Assembly (NCBI GenBank): GCA_963850915.1
Contig: CAWKND010000013.1
Location: forward strand, 111,096-175,095
Direction: 5' to 3'
Length of the DNA stretch: 64,000 nt
From: CAVTWH01 sp963850915
Lineage (GTDB): Bacteria; Actinomycetota; Actinomycetes; Mycobacteriales; Micromonosporaceae
The position numbers and the translations under genes were made by a program. Shown here piece by piece: positions 8,711-17,968 of the stretch (positions within the stretch are counted from its first letter, which is position 1; each line of letters starts with the position of its first letter). The notes below the pieces were generated by a model. It did no database searches. It was not told the origin of the DNA and saw only the letters and a list, made by a program, of their open reading frames with translations.

Positions 8711-9328
8711 GTGGCACACGAACCAGGTTCGGACTTCGACGAGTTTGTCCGGGGCCGGGCAGCCGCGCTGCTACGCACGGCGTACCTGCTCACCGGCGAC
8801 CGGCACGCCGCCGAGGACCTGCTGCAGGACACGCTGGAGCGGGTGTACGCCAAGTGGTCACGGATCTCCGGCTCCCCCGAGGCGTACGCCCGGCGGGCAC
8901 TCGTCAACGGCGCGACCAGCCGGTGGCGCAGCCGGGGGCGCCGGCCGGAGACGGCGCTCCCCGAGTCGTACCAGCCGAGCCGCCCGGACCACGCCGGCGC
9001 GGTGACGGTACGCGCGGTGGTCGGTGACGCGCTCCGGCAACTTTCCCGGCAGCAGCGCGCCGTGGTGGTACTGCGCTACTTCGACGACCTGAGCGAGGCC
9101 GATGTCGCCGAGTTGCTGGGCTGCTCGGTCGGGAGCGTGAAGAGCCACGGCGCGCGCGGCCTCGCCCGGCTCCGGGTGGCGCTCGGCCCGACCTTCGACA
9201 TCGCCCCGCCGCCTGCCGCTCCGCCACCCGCCGCTGTCAGTGCGCCGGCTCGGGGAGCGCCGCCGCCGCCGATCCGGCTGGCCGCCGTCTCCTACCCAGT
9301 CACGTCACCATCCGGGAGCATCCGATGA
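8711..9328 (+). CDS. SigE-family ECF RNA polymerase sigma factor
   Basis: A 205-residue sigma factor. Region 2 (FDEFVRGRAAALLRTAYLLTGDRHAAEDLLQDTLERVYAKW) and region 4 (LPxQQRAVVVLRYFDDLSEADVAELLGCSVGSVKSHGARGLARL) are typical of the actinobacterial SigE group. The last 45 residues form a Pro/Ala tail. The GTG at 8711 follows GGGGGG and removes an implausible Arg-rich extension. The stop overlaps the ATG of the next gene (ATGA), so sigma factor and membrane protein are translationally coupled. That is the usual layout for a sigma factor and its membrane regulator, and such a role is inferred for the partner. Confidence 0.88.
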   Translation: MAHEPGSDFDEFVRGRAAALLRTAYLLTGDRHAAEDLLQDTLERVYAKWSRISGSPEAYARRALVNGATSRWRSRGRRPETALPESYQPSRPDHAGAVTVRAVVGDALRQLSRQQRAVVVLRYFDDLSEADVAELLGCSVGSVKSHGARGLARLRVALGPTFDIAPPPAAPPPAAVSAPARGAPPPPIRLAAVSYPVTSPSGSIR

Positions 9329-10680
9329 GCCTCGACCAAGCCGACGTCCGCACCATCCTCAGCGCGGCCGCGCTCGACCTGCAGCCGGCTCCGGAGCTGA
9401 TCGACCGGGTACGCCAGGGGGGTACCGCACGGCGGCGCCGGCACCGGCGGATCGGCGTACTGACCGCGGCCGCCCTGGTCATGACGCTGGTAGGCGCCGG
9501 CGTACTGCTACGCACCGGCCCGGCACCGGCCGCGCCACTGGCCCCGGTCCCCGGCTTCGACGAGCCGACCCGGGGCGACCTGGCCGGCGACGACGGGTAC
9601 CGGCAGGCGGTCCTCGCGGCTTGGCAGAACTGGACCGGGCACTGGCAGCAGGACCGGGAGTACCCGGCGGCCTCGTTGGGCGCCACCCACCTGAGCTGGG
9701 CACTCAGTACCCCGGCCGGCCGGGTCGCGGTCATCGCGCAGCTGGCGACGGTGCGCGAGGACGGGGCGACGCGCCCCGTGGTGGTGGTCGGCTACCTGTG
9801 CGACAGCCATGGCCGGCCGGCCGTCGTCGAGGTGGTTTCCCGCTCGCTCGACGAGTCACTGTTCCTGCCGGAGCCGTTCATCGGCAACACCGCCGGGGTG
9901 TTCGTCGGCGGCGACCGCTCCGAGTTGGTCGCCTTCGACCCGGGGGTACCGGTCGGCCTGTCGCTGCGCCGTGACTACCAGCCGGACGGCAGCATCACGC
10001 GGGAATGGCAGGCACTGCACTTCACGAACGGCGTGGCGATCGTGCCCGTACCGCCCCGCGCTGACCAGGGAGCCGCGGTGATCGCCGAGGCACCGTACGC
10101 CAAGGGGCAGACGCTGTACCTGGCCAACGTGAGCGCGACACCCACCCCGTACGCGTTCCAGGCGTTCCCGTCGCGGGTGCGCCCGGACGGGCGGCTGTTC
10201 TGGGGACTGTACAACCTGGACGGACCCGACCAGGGCGGCAAGCCGGATCCGGCGAACTGTGTCGACAACTGGACCGGTGACTGGCAGACCACCCCGTTCC
10301 ACGACCCGCTCAGCTCGGCGGAGCTGGCCAGCGAGGAGTGGGCGGCCTGCGGAACCACGCCGGACGGCAGCCACGTGACGGTCAGCGACGGGCAGATCGA
10401 CGGCGACCCGGCGTTCGTCTGGTACGGCCTGCGTACCCCGGCCGGCGCGACCCGGTTCGGCTACGTGGGGCTGGTGGACAAGGCGGCTGCGTTGCCGGTG
10501 CTCGTGAGACTCCCCAGTGGACAGGGCTATGTGGCCGCCCGGGCAGCCGCGTACCTGCGCTACCGCGTCGGTACCGGTCCGTGGCTGGGTGGCCGGCACG
10601 ATGCCGCGCTGGTACCCGCGGACGCCACGGCGGTACTCGTCACGGCGGGCGGTACCGACACCGTGGTACCGGTCAGCTGA
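9325..10680 (+). CDS. Membrane-anchored partner of the upstream sigma factor
   Basis: A 451-residue protein translationally coupled (4-bp overlap) to the SigE-family gene. The first about 40 residues are cytoplasmic and basic at the end (RQGGTARRRRHRR), followed by one membrane helix (IGVLTAAALVMTLVGAGVLL). About 390 extracytoplasmic residues follow, rich in Trp, Gly and Asp with no motif recognised. No HxxxCxxC zinc anti-sigma motif is present. From position and topology it is probably a sensor or regulator of the sigma factor. A second sigma/membrane-protein pair of similar plan lies at 42895-44656. Confidence 0.7.
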   Translation: MSLDQADVRTILSAAALDLQPAPELIDRVRQGGTARRRRHRRIGVLTAAALVMTLVGAGVLLRTGPAPAAPLAPVPGFDEPTRGDLAGDDGYRQAVLAAWQNWTGHWQQDREYPAASLGATHLSWALSTPAGRVAVIAQLATVREDGATRPVVVVGYLCDSHGRPAVVEVVSRSLDESLFLPEPFIGNTAGVFVGGDRSELVAFDPGVPVGLSLRRDYQPDGSITREWQALHFTNGVAIVPVPPRADQGAAVIAEAPYAKGQTLYLANVSATPTPYAFQAFPSRVRPDGRLFWGLYNLDGPDQGGKPDPANCVDNWTGDWQTTPFHDPLSSAELASEEWAACGTTPDGSHVTVSDGQIDGDPAFVWYGLRTPAGATRFGYVGLVDKAAALPVLVRLPSGQGYVAARAAAYLRYRVGTGPWLGGRHDAALVPADATAVLVTAGGTDTVVPVS

Positions 10681-10824
10681 CCGGAACGGCGGGTACGGGC
10701 GCGCGGTCGGCCGATCGGCGGCACCCGAACCGCCCGCACATGCCCGTACGGCTAGACATCTGTTCTAAGCGGAAGCCATCATGTCCGGGTGCGCAGCAGC
10801 GCTCCTTCTCCGTGAGAGGCTCCC

Positions 10825-11706
10825 GTGTCGGACCCCTACCGCACTCCTCCTGAACCCGAACCCAGCAGCCCCGGAGCCCCGACCCCGGCCGGATCCGGCG
10901 AATATGCCCCCGATGGGCCGGCGGCACCGTCGGCGAGCGGCGCGTTGCGCTCGTCCGGAGCCGCCCCGGAGGACGGTGCCGACAGCGCGGGCAGCGGCCC
11001 CGACTACGCACCGCCGCCAGCCCCTGCCGGCCCTCCGCCGCCACCCCCACCACCGGCTGCGCCCGCCACTCAGCCGCCGGCGCCCGCGGCAGCGCAGCCG
11101 CCGGCCCCCGCCGCCGTACCGCCACCAGCCCCCGCAGCCGTACCGCCACCGGCTCAGGCACCGCCCGAGGAGGAGAAGCCCAAGCGCAAACGCTGGCTGC
11201 TACTGCTGTTGCTGCTCCTGCTGCTGTTGCTCTGCTGCGGCGGCGGGGCGCTCTTCTACTTCGATCGCCACCACGACAAGCAGTCGCCGACAAGTTCGGC
11301 GCCGGCTGTCACGCCCACCCCGAGCCCGGCGGCAACCGGCGCCGGTTCCGCGAGCGCCACAGCGTCCGCGAGCCCCACGGTGTCCGCGAGCGGCAGCGGT
11401 GCGGCGGGCGGCGGCGGTACCGGGGCGAGCCCGAGTGCGAGTAGCTCGGCGGGCGCCGGCGGCCCGTCACCCAGCCCGCTGGCCGGGACCGTGATCGTGC
11501 CGGACGTACGCGGCCTGCCGACAAGTGTTGCGCTGCAGCATCTGCAGGACGCCGGCCTCACCGGTACGGTCACGCTGACAAACGGCAAGACCGGAGTCCA
11601 GCTGTCCGACGGTGGCATCGTCACCGACCAGTCGGTCAAGCCGGGGACGGCGGTACCGGCCAACCAGCCGATCACGCTGACGGTCCGCCCCGACGGGCTG
11701 GGCTGA
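10825..11706 (+). CDS. Single-TM protein with extracellular PASTA domain
   Basis: A 293-residue protein. The N-terminal about 110 residues are an acidic then Pro/Ala-rich cytoplasmic region, followed by a very hydrophobic Leu-run helix (about residues 120-140) ending in Cys and Gly. A Ser/Ala/Gly linker leads to one C-terminal PASTA domain (about 215-290: VPDVRGLPTSVALQHLQDAGLTG ... VKPGTAVPANQPITLTV). PASTA domains bind peptidoglycan or lipid II and are usually attached to PknB kinases or PBPs; here no catalytic domain is present. An envelope-sensing or scaffolding role is inferred. The GTG start follows GAGAGG. Confidence 0.8.
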   Translation: MSDPYRTPPEPEPSSPGAPTPAGSGEYAPDGPAAPSASGALRSSGAAPEDGADSAGSGPDYAPPPAPAGPPPPPPPPAAPATQPPAPAAAQPPAPAAVPPPAPAAVPPPAQAPPEEEKPKRKRWLLLLLLLLLLLLCCGGGALFYFDRHHDKQSPTSSAPAVTPTPSPAATGAGSASATASASPTVSASGSGAAGGGGTGASPSASSSAGAGGPSPSPLAGTVIVPDVRGLPTSVALQHLQDAGLTGTVTLTNGKTGVQLSDGGIVTDQSVKPGTAVPANQPITLTVRPDGLG

Positions 11707-11744
11707 TCCCGCTCCGGCTGCACCGTTCCAGTACCGGACGAGGG

Positions 11745-11780
11745 TGAGGGTGGGCGACGCCAGCCGTACGCCCACCCTCA
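11745..11780. terminator. Bidirectional terminator between PASTA gene and trmB
   Basis: A perfect 12-bp inverted repeat (TGAGGGTGGGCG with CGCCCACCCTCA) around a 12-base loop, located between two convergent stop codons. Confidence 0.75.
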
Positions 11781-11851
11781 GTCGCCAGTCGACCACATTG
11801 GTACGCAGCGCGGGATCCACCACCCGGCTGGCGTCACTTGCCTGGCTGGCG

Positions 11852-12535
11852 TCACTGGGCCCGGCGCTGGAACACCAGGTCGGCGATTGGTCGCCCGGCC
11901 GCCAGCCCGCGCTGTTCGAACCGCGTCAACGGGCGGCCCACCGGGCGCGGGGCAAGCCCGTCCGCGGTGTTCACCAGCAGCGGCTCGGCGGTCAGGGCGG
12001 CAAGCATGGCGGCGGCGTACTCGGGCCAGTCGGTGGCGCAGTGCAGCAGGCCACCGGGGACCAGCGCACCGGCCAGCAGCGCCGTGTGGGCCGGCTGGAT
12101 GATCCGGCGCTTGTGGTGGCGGGCTTTGGGCCACGGGTCCGGGAAGTACACGTGGATCTCGGCGAGGCTGGCCGGGGCGAGCCGGTACCGCAGCAACTCC
12201 AGCGCGTCGCCCCGCACCACGCGTACGTTGTCCAGCCCGTCCGCCTCCACCTGGGACAGCAGGCTGGCGATGCCGGGTGTATGGATCTCGACCGCGAGGT
12301 AGCTCCGCTCCGGGTCGGCGGCCGCCTGGGCCAGCGTCGCCTCGCCCATGCCGGAGCCGATCTCCAGTACCAGCGGTGCCGAGCGGCCGAACAACTCGGT
12401 CGGGTCCAGCGCCGCGCCGGGCCCGTCCGGCACCGTGACACTCAGCCGGTCGCCCAGCCGCTCCAGGGTGGCGTGCTGCCGGGGCCCCATCCGGCCCCGG
12501 CGCGGGTGGAACGTACGCACGTGCGGGTACTGCAT
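11852..12535 (-). CDS. trmB: tRNA (guanine46-N7)-methyltransferase
   Basis: A 227-residue SAM-dependent enzyme that forms m7G at position 46 of tRNA. Motif I for SAM is LVLEIGSGMGEATL (about residues 53-66). The diagnostic TrmB stretch HVYFPDPWPKARHHKRRII (about 128-146) contains the catalytic and substrate-binding residues, and the C-terminal TRFEQRGLAAGR matches the family. The length is normal. The ATG start at 12535 is preceded by AGG. The gene is divergent from the conservon across about 270 bp and ends at a shared terminator. Confidence 0.95.
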   Translation of the reverse strand: MQYPHVRTFHPRRGRMGPRQHATLERLGDRLSVTVPDGPGAALDPTELFGRSAPLVLEIGSGMGEATLAQAAADPERSYLAVEIHTPGIASLLSQVEADGLDNVRVVRGDALELLRYRLAPASLAEIHVYFPDPWPKARHHKRRIIQPAHTALLAGALVPGGLLHCATDWPEYAAAMLAALTAEPLLVNTADGLAPRPVGRPLTRFEQRGLAAGRPIADLVFQRRAQ

Positions 12536-12806
12536 GACCTGGCCTTCTTCGTCAGTGGCGTACCGTAGCGGCGCTACGGCACCCGCAGGCTACCGACAGC
12601 ACCCGGATCCACCTGAGCTGTTCACCAACCGGGGTCGCCAAGCTACCTGATGTAAGCGCTCTCATAACGGAAACGTAACGTTGTCGCTATCCGCAAACTG
12701 CTGTCCGTTCGACGGACGGAGCGACGGGCTTTGCTCCATTAATGTCCGCCCCAAGTGCGCTATCCATCGGCTGTAACACAGCGTTCACCGCGTCGTATTG
12801 ACGAGG

Positions 12807-15572
12807 ATGGTGGCTGGCGGACGATCGACCTCGGCGGAGCCCCCTCACTCCGCCCGCACGGGATGGAGCGGCGCCATCTTTCTCAGTCGAACCCGGATCC
12901 GCGGGAAGATCGCACTTCTCGTGACGATTCCGCTGCTTGCGCTGCTCGCGCTGGCCGGGCCGGTGGTCTACGACCGGGCAAAGGTGGCCAACCGGGCCGC
13001 TTCGATCGCCCGCTCGGTCGAGGTGGCTTCGGCGATCGGCAGCCTGGTCCAGGAGATGCAGCTCGAACGGCTGCTGGCCGTCGGATACCGGATCAACCAG
13101 GTCGACCGGCCCACGCTGGAGAACCAGATCGACTCGGTCAACACCCTGGTGTCCAAACTGCTCTCCGGCTCGGCGGGCACGCTGAGCCCGGACGTCCGGG
13201 TGGTACTCGGCCAGGTCAGCAACCTCGGCGCCACCCGGGACGCGATCCTCACCGGCCAGCCGGTCTGGTCCCAGGTGATCGGCGACTACGAGACCCAGAT
13301 CACCGGCCTGATCGACGCACTGCACCTGGAGCGCGGCGTGGACGTGGGAACCGCCGCCGGCAGCCAGGTGGTCGGTCTCGACGCGGTACTGCGCGCCGAC
13401 GAGGGGATCAGTTCCGCGGCGGCGATGCTGGTGCTGCTTGCGAACAACCCGGCCGAACCGGGCCTGTTCATCACCTACGAAGCGACCCTGACCGCGATCC
13501 TGACGCAGGTCGCCCGGTTCTCAACGTTCTGCACGCCGGCGCAGGTCGCGCTCTACAACCAGCTACAGACCCAGCTGTCCACGACGCTCGGTACGGTCAC
13601 CTACGCGCCAGGCTCCGACCCGCGGCCGATGCTGGTCAACTTCCCGCTGTACCAGATCTTCCCGAGCCTGCAGGACTTCATCCGGTCCGGTCTGCGCATC
13701 GAAACGAAGATCAGCGACGACGTGACCCAGACGGTCAACAAGCAGAAGAACTCCGCCCTGGTCGGCGCGTACAGCGTCGGGGCCGTGGTACTCATCGTGC
13801 TGATCCTGGTCGGGCTGCTCTCCACGGCCGTGGCCCGCGCGGTGGTACGCCCGCTCACCCGCCTTACCGCCTCCGCCGAACGAGTCGCCAAGGTGGCCCA
13901 GGCCGAACTGGTCCGGGTCGCCGACGACGAGGTGGAGAGCAGCAGCGTGGTCCACCTCGACCCGGTCGACGTCGGCGCCAACGACGAGATCGGTGACCTG
14001 GCCCGGGCGTTCGAGGAGGTACAGGGCACCGCTGTGCAGCTGGTCGAGCGGCAGGCGGTCAGCCGGCGCAACGTGGCGCAGATGTTCGGCCACGTCGGCC
14101 GGCGTACCCAGAACCTGGTCGCCCGGCAGATCGCGCTCATCGACTGGCTGGAGCGGGAGGAGACTGACGCCAACCGGCTGCAGCAGCTCTACCGGCTCGA
14201 CCACGTGTCCAGCCGGCTGCGCCGCAACGCGCAGAGCCTGGTCGTACTCTCCGGCGGCGAAGGGGCGAACGCGCACGTCAACCCGCTGCCACTGGCCGAC
14301 ATCGTGCGGCTGGCGCTCGGTGAGATCGAGGACTACACGCGGGTGGACATCGAGGTACCCGCCGATCTGGTGATCGCCCCCGCGGCCGTCAGCGACCTCG
14401 TCCTGGTGCTCGCCGAGCTGATGGAGAACGCCACCGCGTTCTCCCCGCCGCACACCCGGGTCACCGTCTTCGGCCAGCCGCTGCCGCACGGCGCGGCCCG
14501 GCTCTCCGTGGTGGACCACGGCCTCGGCCTCACGCCCGAGCGGCTGGCCGACGAGAATGCCCGGCTGGACCGGCGTGAGCGGCTCGACCTCGCCCCAACC
14601 GAGGTGCTCGGACTCTTCGTGGTCGGCCGGCTCAGCCGCCGGCACAACATGGCGGTGGCGCTGCTCTCCACGGCCGGCGGCGGGGTCACCGCGACCGTCC
14701 AGCTGCCGCCCGAGCTGATGATCCAGCCGATGCTGCTGGCCAGCATGCCGTCGGTCCCGGCCAGTCCGCCGCCGACCGTGGTGACCGGTCGGGTGGTGGC
14801 CCGGGCGACGGTGGTCAACGCCGAGCTGGAGTCGCCGGCCGAGGTGGTCAGCCGGGCGATCGAGTCGGTACGCACCGCGAGTGCCTGGAACGCTTTCGTA
14901 CCAAGGCAGCGCGCCCTGGACGTGATCGAGACCGTGGAGCCGCTGGCGCTGTCGGCCGTACCGGCCAGTCCACCGGAGGCGCCGCCGGCCGCGCCGGTAC
15001 CCCCCGCGTGGCCCCCGGCACAGCCCGCCAACGTGCAGCCCAGCAACCTACAGCCAGCCAGTGTGCAGCCCGGGAATGTACGGCCGATCAACGGGGCGAG
15101 CGGGACAGCGGCGGTACCAGCCACGGCGTACCACCGACCGCCACCGGCCCAGCCGATGCCACCGGTACCACCAATGCAGCCGGTACCACCAATGCAGCCG
15201 AGCCCACCAATGCAGCCGAGCCCACCGGTGGCCCGACCTACCCCGCCGGCACCACCGCCGCCCGCGCCCGTGCCGCCCGCCTGGCCGGCCCCAGAGCCGG
15301 CGCCCGCGGCCTGGGCCAGCCCCGAGCCGGCCGCGCCCCCCGCCCGTCTGCCGGCCCCGGCCGGTGGCGCACCGCTGCACCGCCGGATCCCGGGCGTCGC
15401 CCTGGACCAGGCGCGCGGCGACAGCCAGTTCCCCACTGCCAACCTCAGCGGCCAACAGGCCGACCCAGGGGAGGTGCGTGATCTCGTGGAGCAGTTCGAG
15501 GCCGGCATCTTCCGCGCACTCAGCGAGGTGCGTCATAACAGCAACCCGCGCGAAGAAGGACCGACACGATGA
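12807..15572 (+). CDS. cvnA: Conservon sensor histidine kinase-like protein (CvnA)
   Basis: A protein of about 921 residues. A first membrane helix (IALLVTIPLLALLALAGPVVY) is followed by an extracytoplasmic nitrate/nitrite-sensing-like helical domain (about 40-310). A second helix (SVGAVVLIVLILVGLLSTAVAR), HAMP linker, dimerisation region and HATPase domain (N-box ELMENATAFS, then VVDHGLGL) follow. A long Pro/Ala tail with MQP repeats covers about 660-880. In Streptomyces, CvnA forms a membrane complex with CvnB-D resembling eukaryotic GPCR/G-protein modules (established knowledge). The start is uncertain: ATG 12807 was chosen, with TTG 12798 and GTG 12810 as alternatives, none with a well-spaced ribosome binding site. 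Confidence 0.88.
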   Translation: MVAGGRSTSAEPPHSARTGWSGAIFLSRTRIRGKIALLVTIPLLALLALAGPVVYDRAKVANRAASIARSVEVASAIGSLVQEMQLERLLAVGYRINQVDRPTLENQIDSVNTLVSKLLSGSAGTLSPDVRVVLGQVSNLGATRDAILTGQPVWSQVIGDYETQITGLIDALHLERGVDVGTAAGSQVVGLDAVLRADEGISSAAAMLVLLANNPAEPGLFITYEATLTAILTQVARFSTFCTPAQVALYNQLQTQLSTTLGTVTYAPGSDPRPMLVNFPLYQIFPSLQDFIRSGLRIETKISDDVTQTVNKQKNSALVGAYSVGAVVLIVLILVGLLSTAVARAVVRPLTRLTASAERVAKVAQAELVRVADDEVESSSVVHLDPVDVGANDEIGDLARAFEEVQGTAVQLVERQAVSRRNVAQMFGHVGRRTQNLVARQIALIDWLEREETDANRLQQLYRLDHVSSRLRRNAQSLVVLSGGEGANAHVNPLPLADIVRLALGEIEDYTRVDIEVPADLVIAPAAVSDLVLVLAELMENATAFSPPHTRVTVFGQPLPHGAARLSVVDHGLGLTPERLADENARLDRRERLDLAPTEVLGLFVVGRLSRRHNMAVALLSTAGGGVTATVQLPPELMIQPMLLASMPSVPASPPPTVVTGRVVARATVVNAELESPAEVVSRAIESVRTASAWNAFVPRQRALDVIETVEPLALSAVPASPPEAPPAAPVPPAWPPAQPANVQPSNLQPASVQPGNVRPINGASGTAAVPATAYHRPPPAQPMPPVPPMQPVPPMQPSPPMQPSPPVARPTPPAPPPPAPVPPAWPAPEPAPAAWASPEPAAPPARLPAPAGGAPLHRRIPGVALDQARGDSQFPTANLSGQQADPGEVRDLVEQFEAGIFRALSEVRHNSNPREEGPTR

Positions 15573-16042
15573 CGACTCCGTACCCCTCGCACAGCGCTGA
15601 ACGTTTCGGCCCACCGGACGGGCTACGGCTCAGTCCCGAGGCGCAGAGCTTCAACTGGCTGCTGGACTCCTTCACCGCGGGCACAGCCGGTGTGGTGGAG
15701 GCGATCGCCGTCTCCTCCGACGGACTGCCGATGGCGATGTCCCGGATCCGTGACCGGCCCAACGCCGAGCGGCTGGCGGCTGTGGTCTCCGGCATCACCA
15801 GCCTGTCCGGCGGAGCCGCCGCCTGGTACAGCCTGGGCGCACTGAACCGGGTCATCGTCGACATGGCCGAGGGGTACCTGCTGATCACCTCGATCAGTGC
15901 GGGCTCCGTCCTCGGGGTGATCGCCGACCGCTCGGCCAATCTGGGCGCGGTGGCCTACGAGATGACCCTCTTCGCCAACAAGGCCGGCGGTGCGCTGACG
16001 CCGCGACTGATCATCGAGTTGAAGAACGCCGTCCAGCAGTGA
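15569..16042 (+). CDS. cvnB: Conservon roadblock/LC7-domain protein (CvnB)
   Basis: A 157-residue protein, almost all one roadblock/LC7 domain (AQSFNWLLDSFTAGTAGVVEAIAVSSDGLPMAMS ... GYLLITSISAGSVLGVIADRSANLGAVAYEM). This fold regulates small GTPases, fitting a role between the sensor CvnA and the GTPase CvnD. The ATG overlaps the cvnA stop by 4 bp and the stop overlaps the next start by 4 bp, so the cluster is translationally coupled throughout. Confidence 0.93.
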   Translation: MTTPYPSHSAERFGPPDGLRLSPEAQSFNWLLDSFTAGTAGVVEAIAVSSDGLPMAMSRIRDRPNAERLAAVVSGITSLSGGAAAWYSLGALNRVIVDMAEGYLLITSISAGSVLGVIADRSANLGAVAYEMTLFANKAGGALTPRLIIELKNAVQQ

Positions 16043-16491
16043 ACCGGCGGTCGGATGACGAGTGGACGGGTCCCTCCGGGCCCGCCCGGATCCGGCCGTA
16101 CCTGGCCGGTGCGGCGCCTGCTGCAGCGGCGCCGGTCGGGGCCGACCAGAGTGGCCAGAGCCTCCGACCGTTCATCCTGACCTCCGGCCGGGTACCCGGC
16201 CAGGGCTACGACTTCGAGGTCGAGTCGCAGGTCACCACCCGTACCGACTACTCCGAATCCAACCCGATCCGGCTGACCCGGGAGCTCGGCGCGATAGTGA
16301 CGCTGTGCGCCGAACCCATGTCGGTCGCCGAGATCTCCGCCACCCTGCACCTGCACCTGGGCGTCACCAAGGTGCTCGTCGGCGACCTGCACGCCGCCGG
16401 CTACGTCGACGTGTACTCGCTCGACATCGCCAGCTCTGTCGATTCCGATCTGATTTTGAGAGTGATGCGTGGACTCCGTGCGATCGCTTAA
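16039..16491 (+). CDS. cvnC: Conservon DUF742 protein (CvnC)
   Basis: A 150-residue DUF742 protein. The N-terminal about 60 residues are Pro/Ala-rich; the conserved part (RPFILTSGRV ... LTRELGAIVTLCAEPMSVAEISATLHLHLGVTKVLVGDLHAAGYVDV) resembles a winged-helix core. Its GTG start overlaps the cvnB stop (GTGA). The 3' end overlaps the start of the GTPase gene by 23 bp. The biochemical role within conservons is not well defined. Confidence 0.9.
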   Translation: MNRRSDDEWTGPSGPARIRPYLAGAAPAAAAPVGADQSGQSLRPFILTSGRVPGQGYDFEVESQVTTRTDYSESNPIRLTRELGAIVTLCAEPMSVAEISATLHLHLGVTKVLVGDLHAAGYVDVYSLDIASSVDSDLILRVMRGLRAIA

Positions 16492-17110
16492 CGGACCGCC
16501 GCCGTCGGCCACCTTCGTACCGAAGAGGACCGAGCCCCGCAAGCCGCCTGTACCGGTCAAAATCGTGATTGCCGGCGGCTTCGGGGTAGGCAAGACCACC
16601 ACCGTCGGGGCGATATCCGAGATCTCCCCATTGACCACCGAGGCGGAGATGACCTCCGCCGGCGTCGGGGTCGACGATCCGGGGACGGCCAAGGCCAAGA
16701 CCAGCACCACGGTCGCGATGGACTTCGGCTGTGTGACCATCGACAAGAGCCTCAAGCTCTACCTCTTCGGTACCCCCGGCCAGAACCGTTTCACGTTCAT
16801 GTGGGACGACCTGGCCCGGGGTGCGCTCGGTGCACTGGTCGTGGTCGACAGTGCCCGGCTGGACGACTGCCACCCGGCCGTGGACTTCTTCGAGCGGGCC
16901 GGCGTGCCGTTCGCCGTCGGGGTGAACACCTTCAACGGGCGGCTGGCCCACTCGTTGGACGATGTGCGCTGGGCACTCGCCGTCGACGAGCAGACGCCGG
17001 TGATCGCCTTCGACGCGCGCGACAAACTGTCGGTACGGGATGCTCTGCTGGTGGTACTCGACCGGGCACTGGCCAGGGCGACCCAGACCCGGGCCGGCTC
17101 GGCGGGCTGA
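16469..17110 (+). CDS. cvnD: Conservon Ras-like ATP/GTP-binding protein (CvnD)
   Basis: A 213-residue small GTPase-like protein. G1 is GGFGVGKTT (about residues 36-44), G3 is LFGTPGQ with the catalytic-loop Gln (about 99-105), and the guanine-binding position reads NTF rather than NKxD, as is normal for CvnD. It is the G-protein-like output of the conservon. The GTG start lies within the end of cvnC. No cytochrome P450 follows, unlike some conservons. Confidence 0.92.
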   Translation: MDSVRSLNGPPPSATFVPKRTEPRKPPVPVKIVIAGGFGVGKTTTVGAISEISPLTTEAEMTSAGVGVDDPGTAKAKTSTTVAMDFGCVTIDKSLKLYLFGTPGQNRFTFMWDDLARGALGALVVVDSARLDDCHPAVDFFERAGVPFAVGVNTFNGRLAHSLDDVRWALAVDEQTPVIAFDARDKLSVRDALLVVLDRALARATQTRAGSAG

Positions 17111-17183
17111 CGGTACGACGTGGCATGACGGGTGCTCGCGGTGCAACGTGGTCGGGCGAGGACAATCTCGGGGAGAGGGAACG

Positions 17184-17549
17184 ATGCGAGGCGAACTGGA
17201 TGACGCGCTCGCCCGGCTGGAGCGCTGGGACGAGGTACGTCGGCAGCTCACCCATGAGGCCTCCGGTGGCCAGGAGCCACTGTTGGACGAGGTGGTACGC
17301 GCGGTGACGGCGATTCTGCACCGGCGCGGGGCGGGCTCGGTGACGCTGACTGTCGCCGAGTCCACTGGCCCGGTGACCGCCGAGCTGAGCTTCCGGGACG
17401 GCGCCGTACAGGCGAGTGTGCCGAGCGAAGCCCCGGCCGGCGGCGCCGTCCGACCCAACCGCAGCGCCGCCAAGCTCGCCGAGCTGATCCGGCAGAACCC
17501 GGCGCTGCTGGACGGATTGCGCTCCGGCGGCGAACTGCTGCCTGAGTAG
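17184..17549 (+). CDS. Small hypothetical protein downstream of the conservon
   Basis: A 121-residue soluble protein, not recognised. The ATG at 17184 is preceded by a strong GGGAGAGGGA site; the frame is open further upstream without support. The N-terminal half is helical and charged (LDDALARLERWDEVRRQLTHEA), the middle has strand character (GSVTLTVAESTGPVTAELSF), and the end is helical (AKLAELIRQNPALLDGLRSGGELLPE). It lies 73 bp after cvnD on the same strand and may be co-transcribed. Confidence 0.65.
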   Translation: MRGELDDALARLERWDEVRRQLTHEASGGQEPLLDEVVRAVTAILHRRGAGSVTLTVAESTGPVTAELSFRDGAVQASVPSEAPAGGAVRPNRSAAKLAELIRQNPALLDGLRSGGELLPE

Positions 17550-17587
17550 CCGGTCGCCGCTGCCTTGATCGGCTGCTGGCTGATGCG

Positions 17588-17968
17588 TCAGCGGCGCGCT
17601 TCGGTGGCGGTGGCCAGCCGGACGGCGATCCCCTCGACCGCGTCCAGCTGGCCGGCGGCGACCGCGATGACCAGGTCGTACGCCTCGTCGTTGGTGAGCG
17701 TCAGGCGCCGGCCGTTGAGCCCGTAGAAGGCGATCAGGCCGCCGAGCGCGAGCCGCTTGTTGCCGTCGACCAGGGCGTGGTTGCGGGCCAGCGAGTGCAG
17801 CAGCGCGGCGGCCTTCTCGTCCAGCGTCGGGTACGCGTCGTTGCCGAACACGGTGGTCCGGGGCCGGGCCAGCGCCGACTCCAGCAGTCCCGGGTCCCGG
17901 ATCGCCGGCTCGAACCCGATTGCCCGGGACGCCACGATCAGGAGCTCGGGCAGGGTCAGGTAGATCAT
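17588..17968 (-). CDS. Doc/Fic-type toxin of a toxin-antitoxin pair
   Basis: A 126-residue protein of the death-on-curing type. The Fic/Doc motif reads HALVDGNKR (about residues 63-71), keeping the catalytic His and the GNKR loop, with Val in place of the usual Phe. Doc-type enzymes phosphorylate EF-Tu and arrest translation; activity here is inferred. Its ATG overlaps the stop of the upstream antitoxin gene by 4 bp, the classical antitoxin-first order. Confidence 0.88.
   Translation of the reverse strand: MIYLTLPELLIVASRAIGFEPAIRDPGLLESALARPRTTVFGNDAYPTLDEKAAALLHSLARNHALVDGNKRLALGGLIAFYGLNGRRLTLTNDEAYDLVIAVAAGQLDAVEGIAVRLATATEARR

Noticed and set aside
8475..8711. Sigma promoter motifs between GH74 and the SigE-family gene
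   Set aside because: No convincing -35/-10 pair or sugar operator could be seen by eye, so none is claimed.
12651..12664. TGTAAGCGCTCTCA as a LacI-type operator
   Set aside because: Arms match in only five of seven positions and the flanking genes (trmB, conservon) have no link to sugar use.
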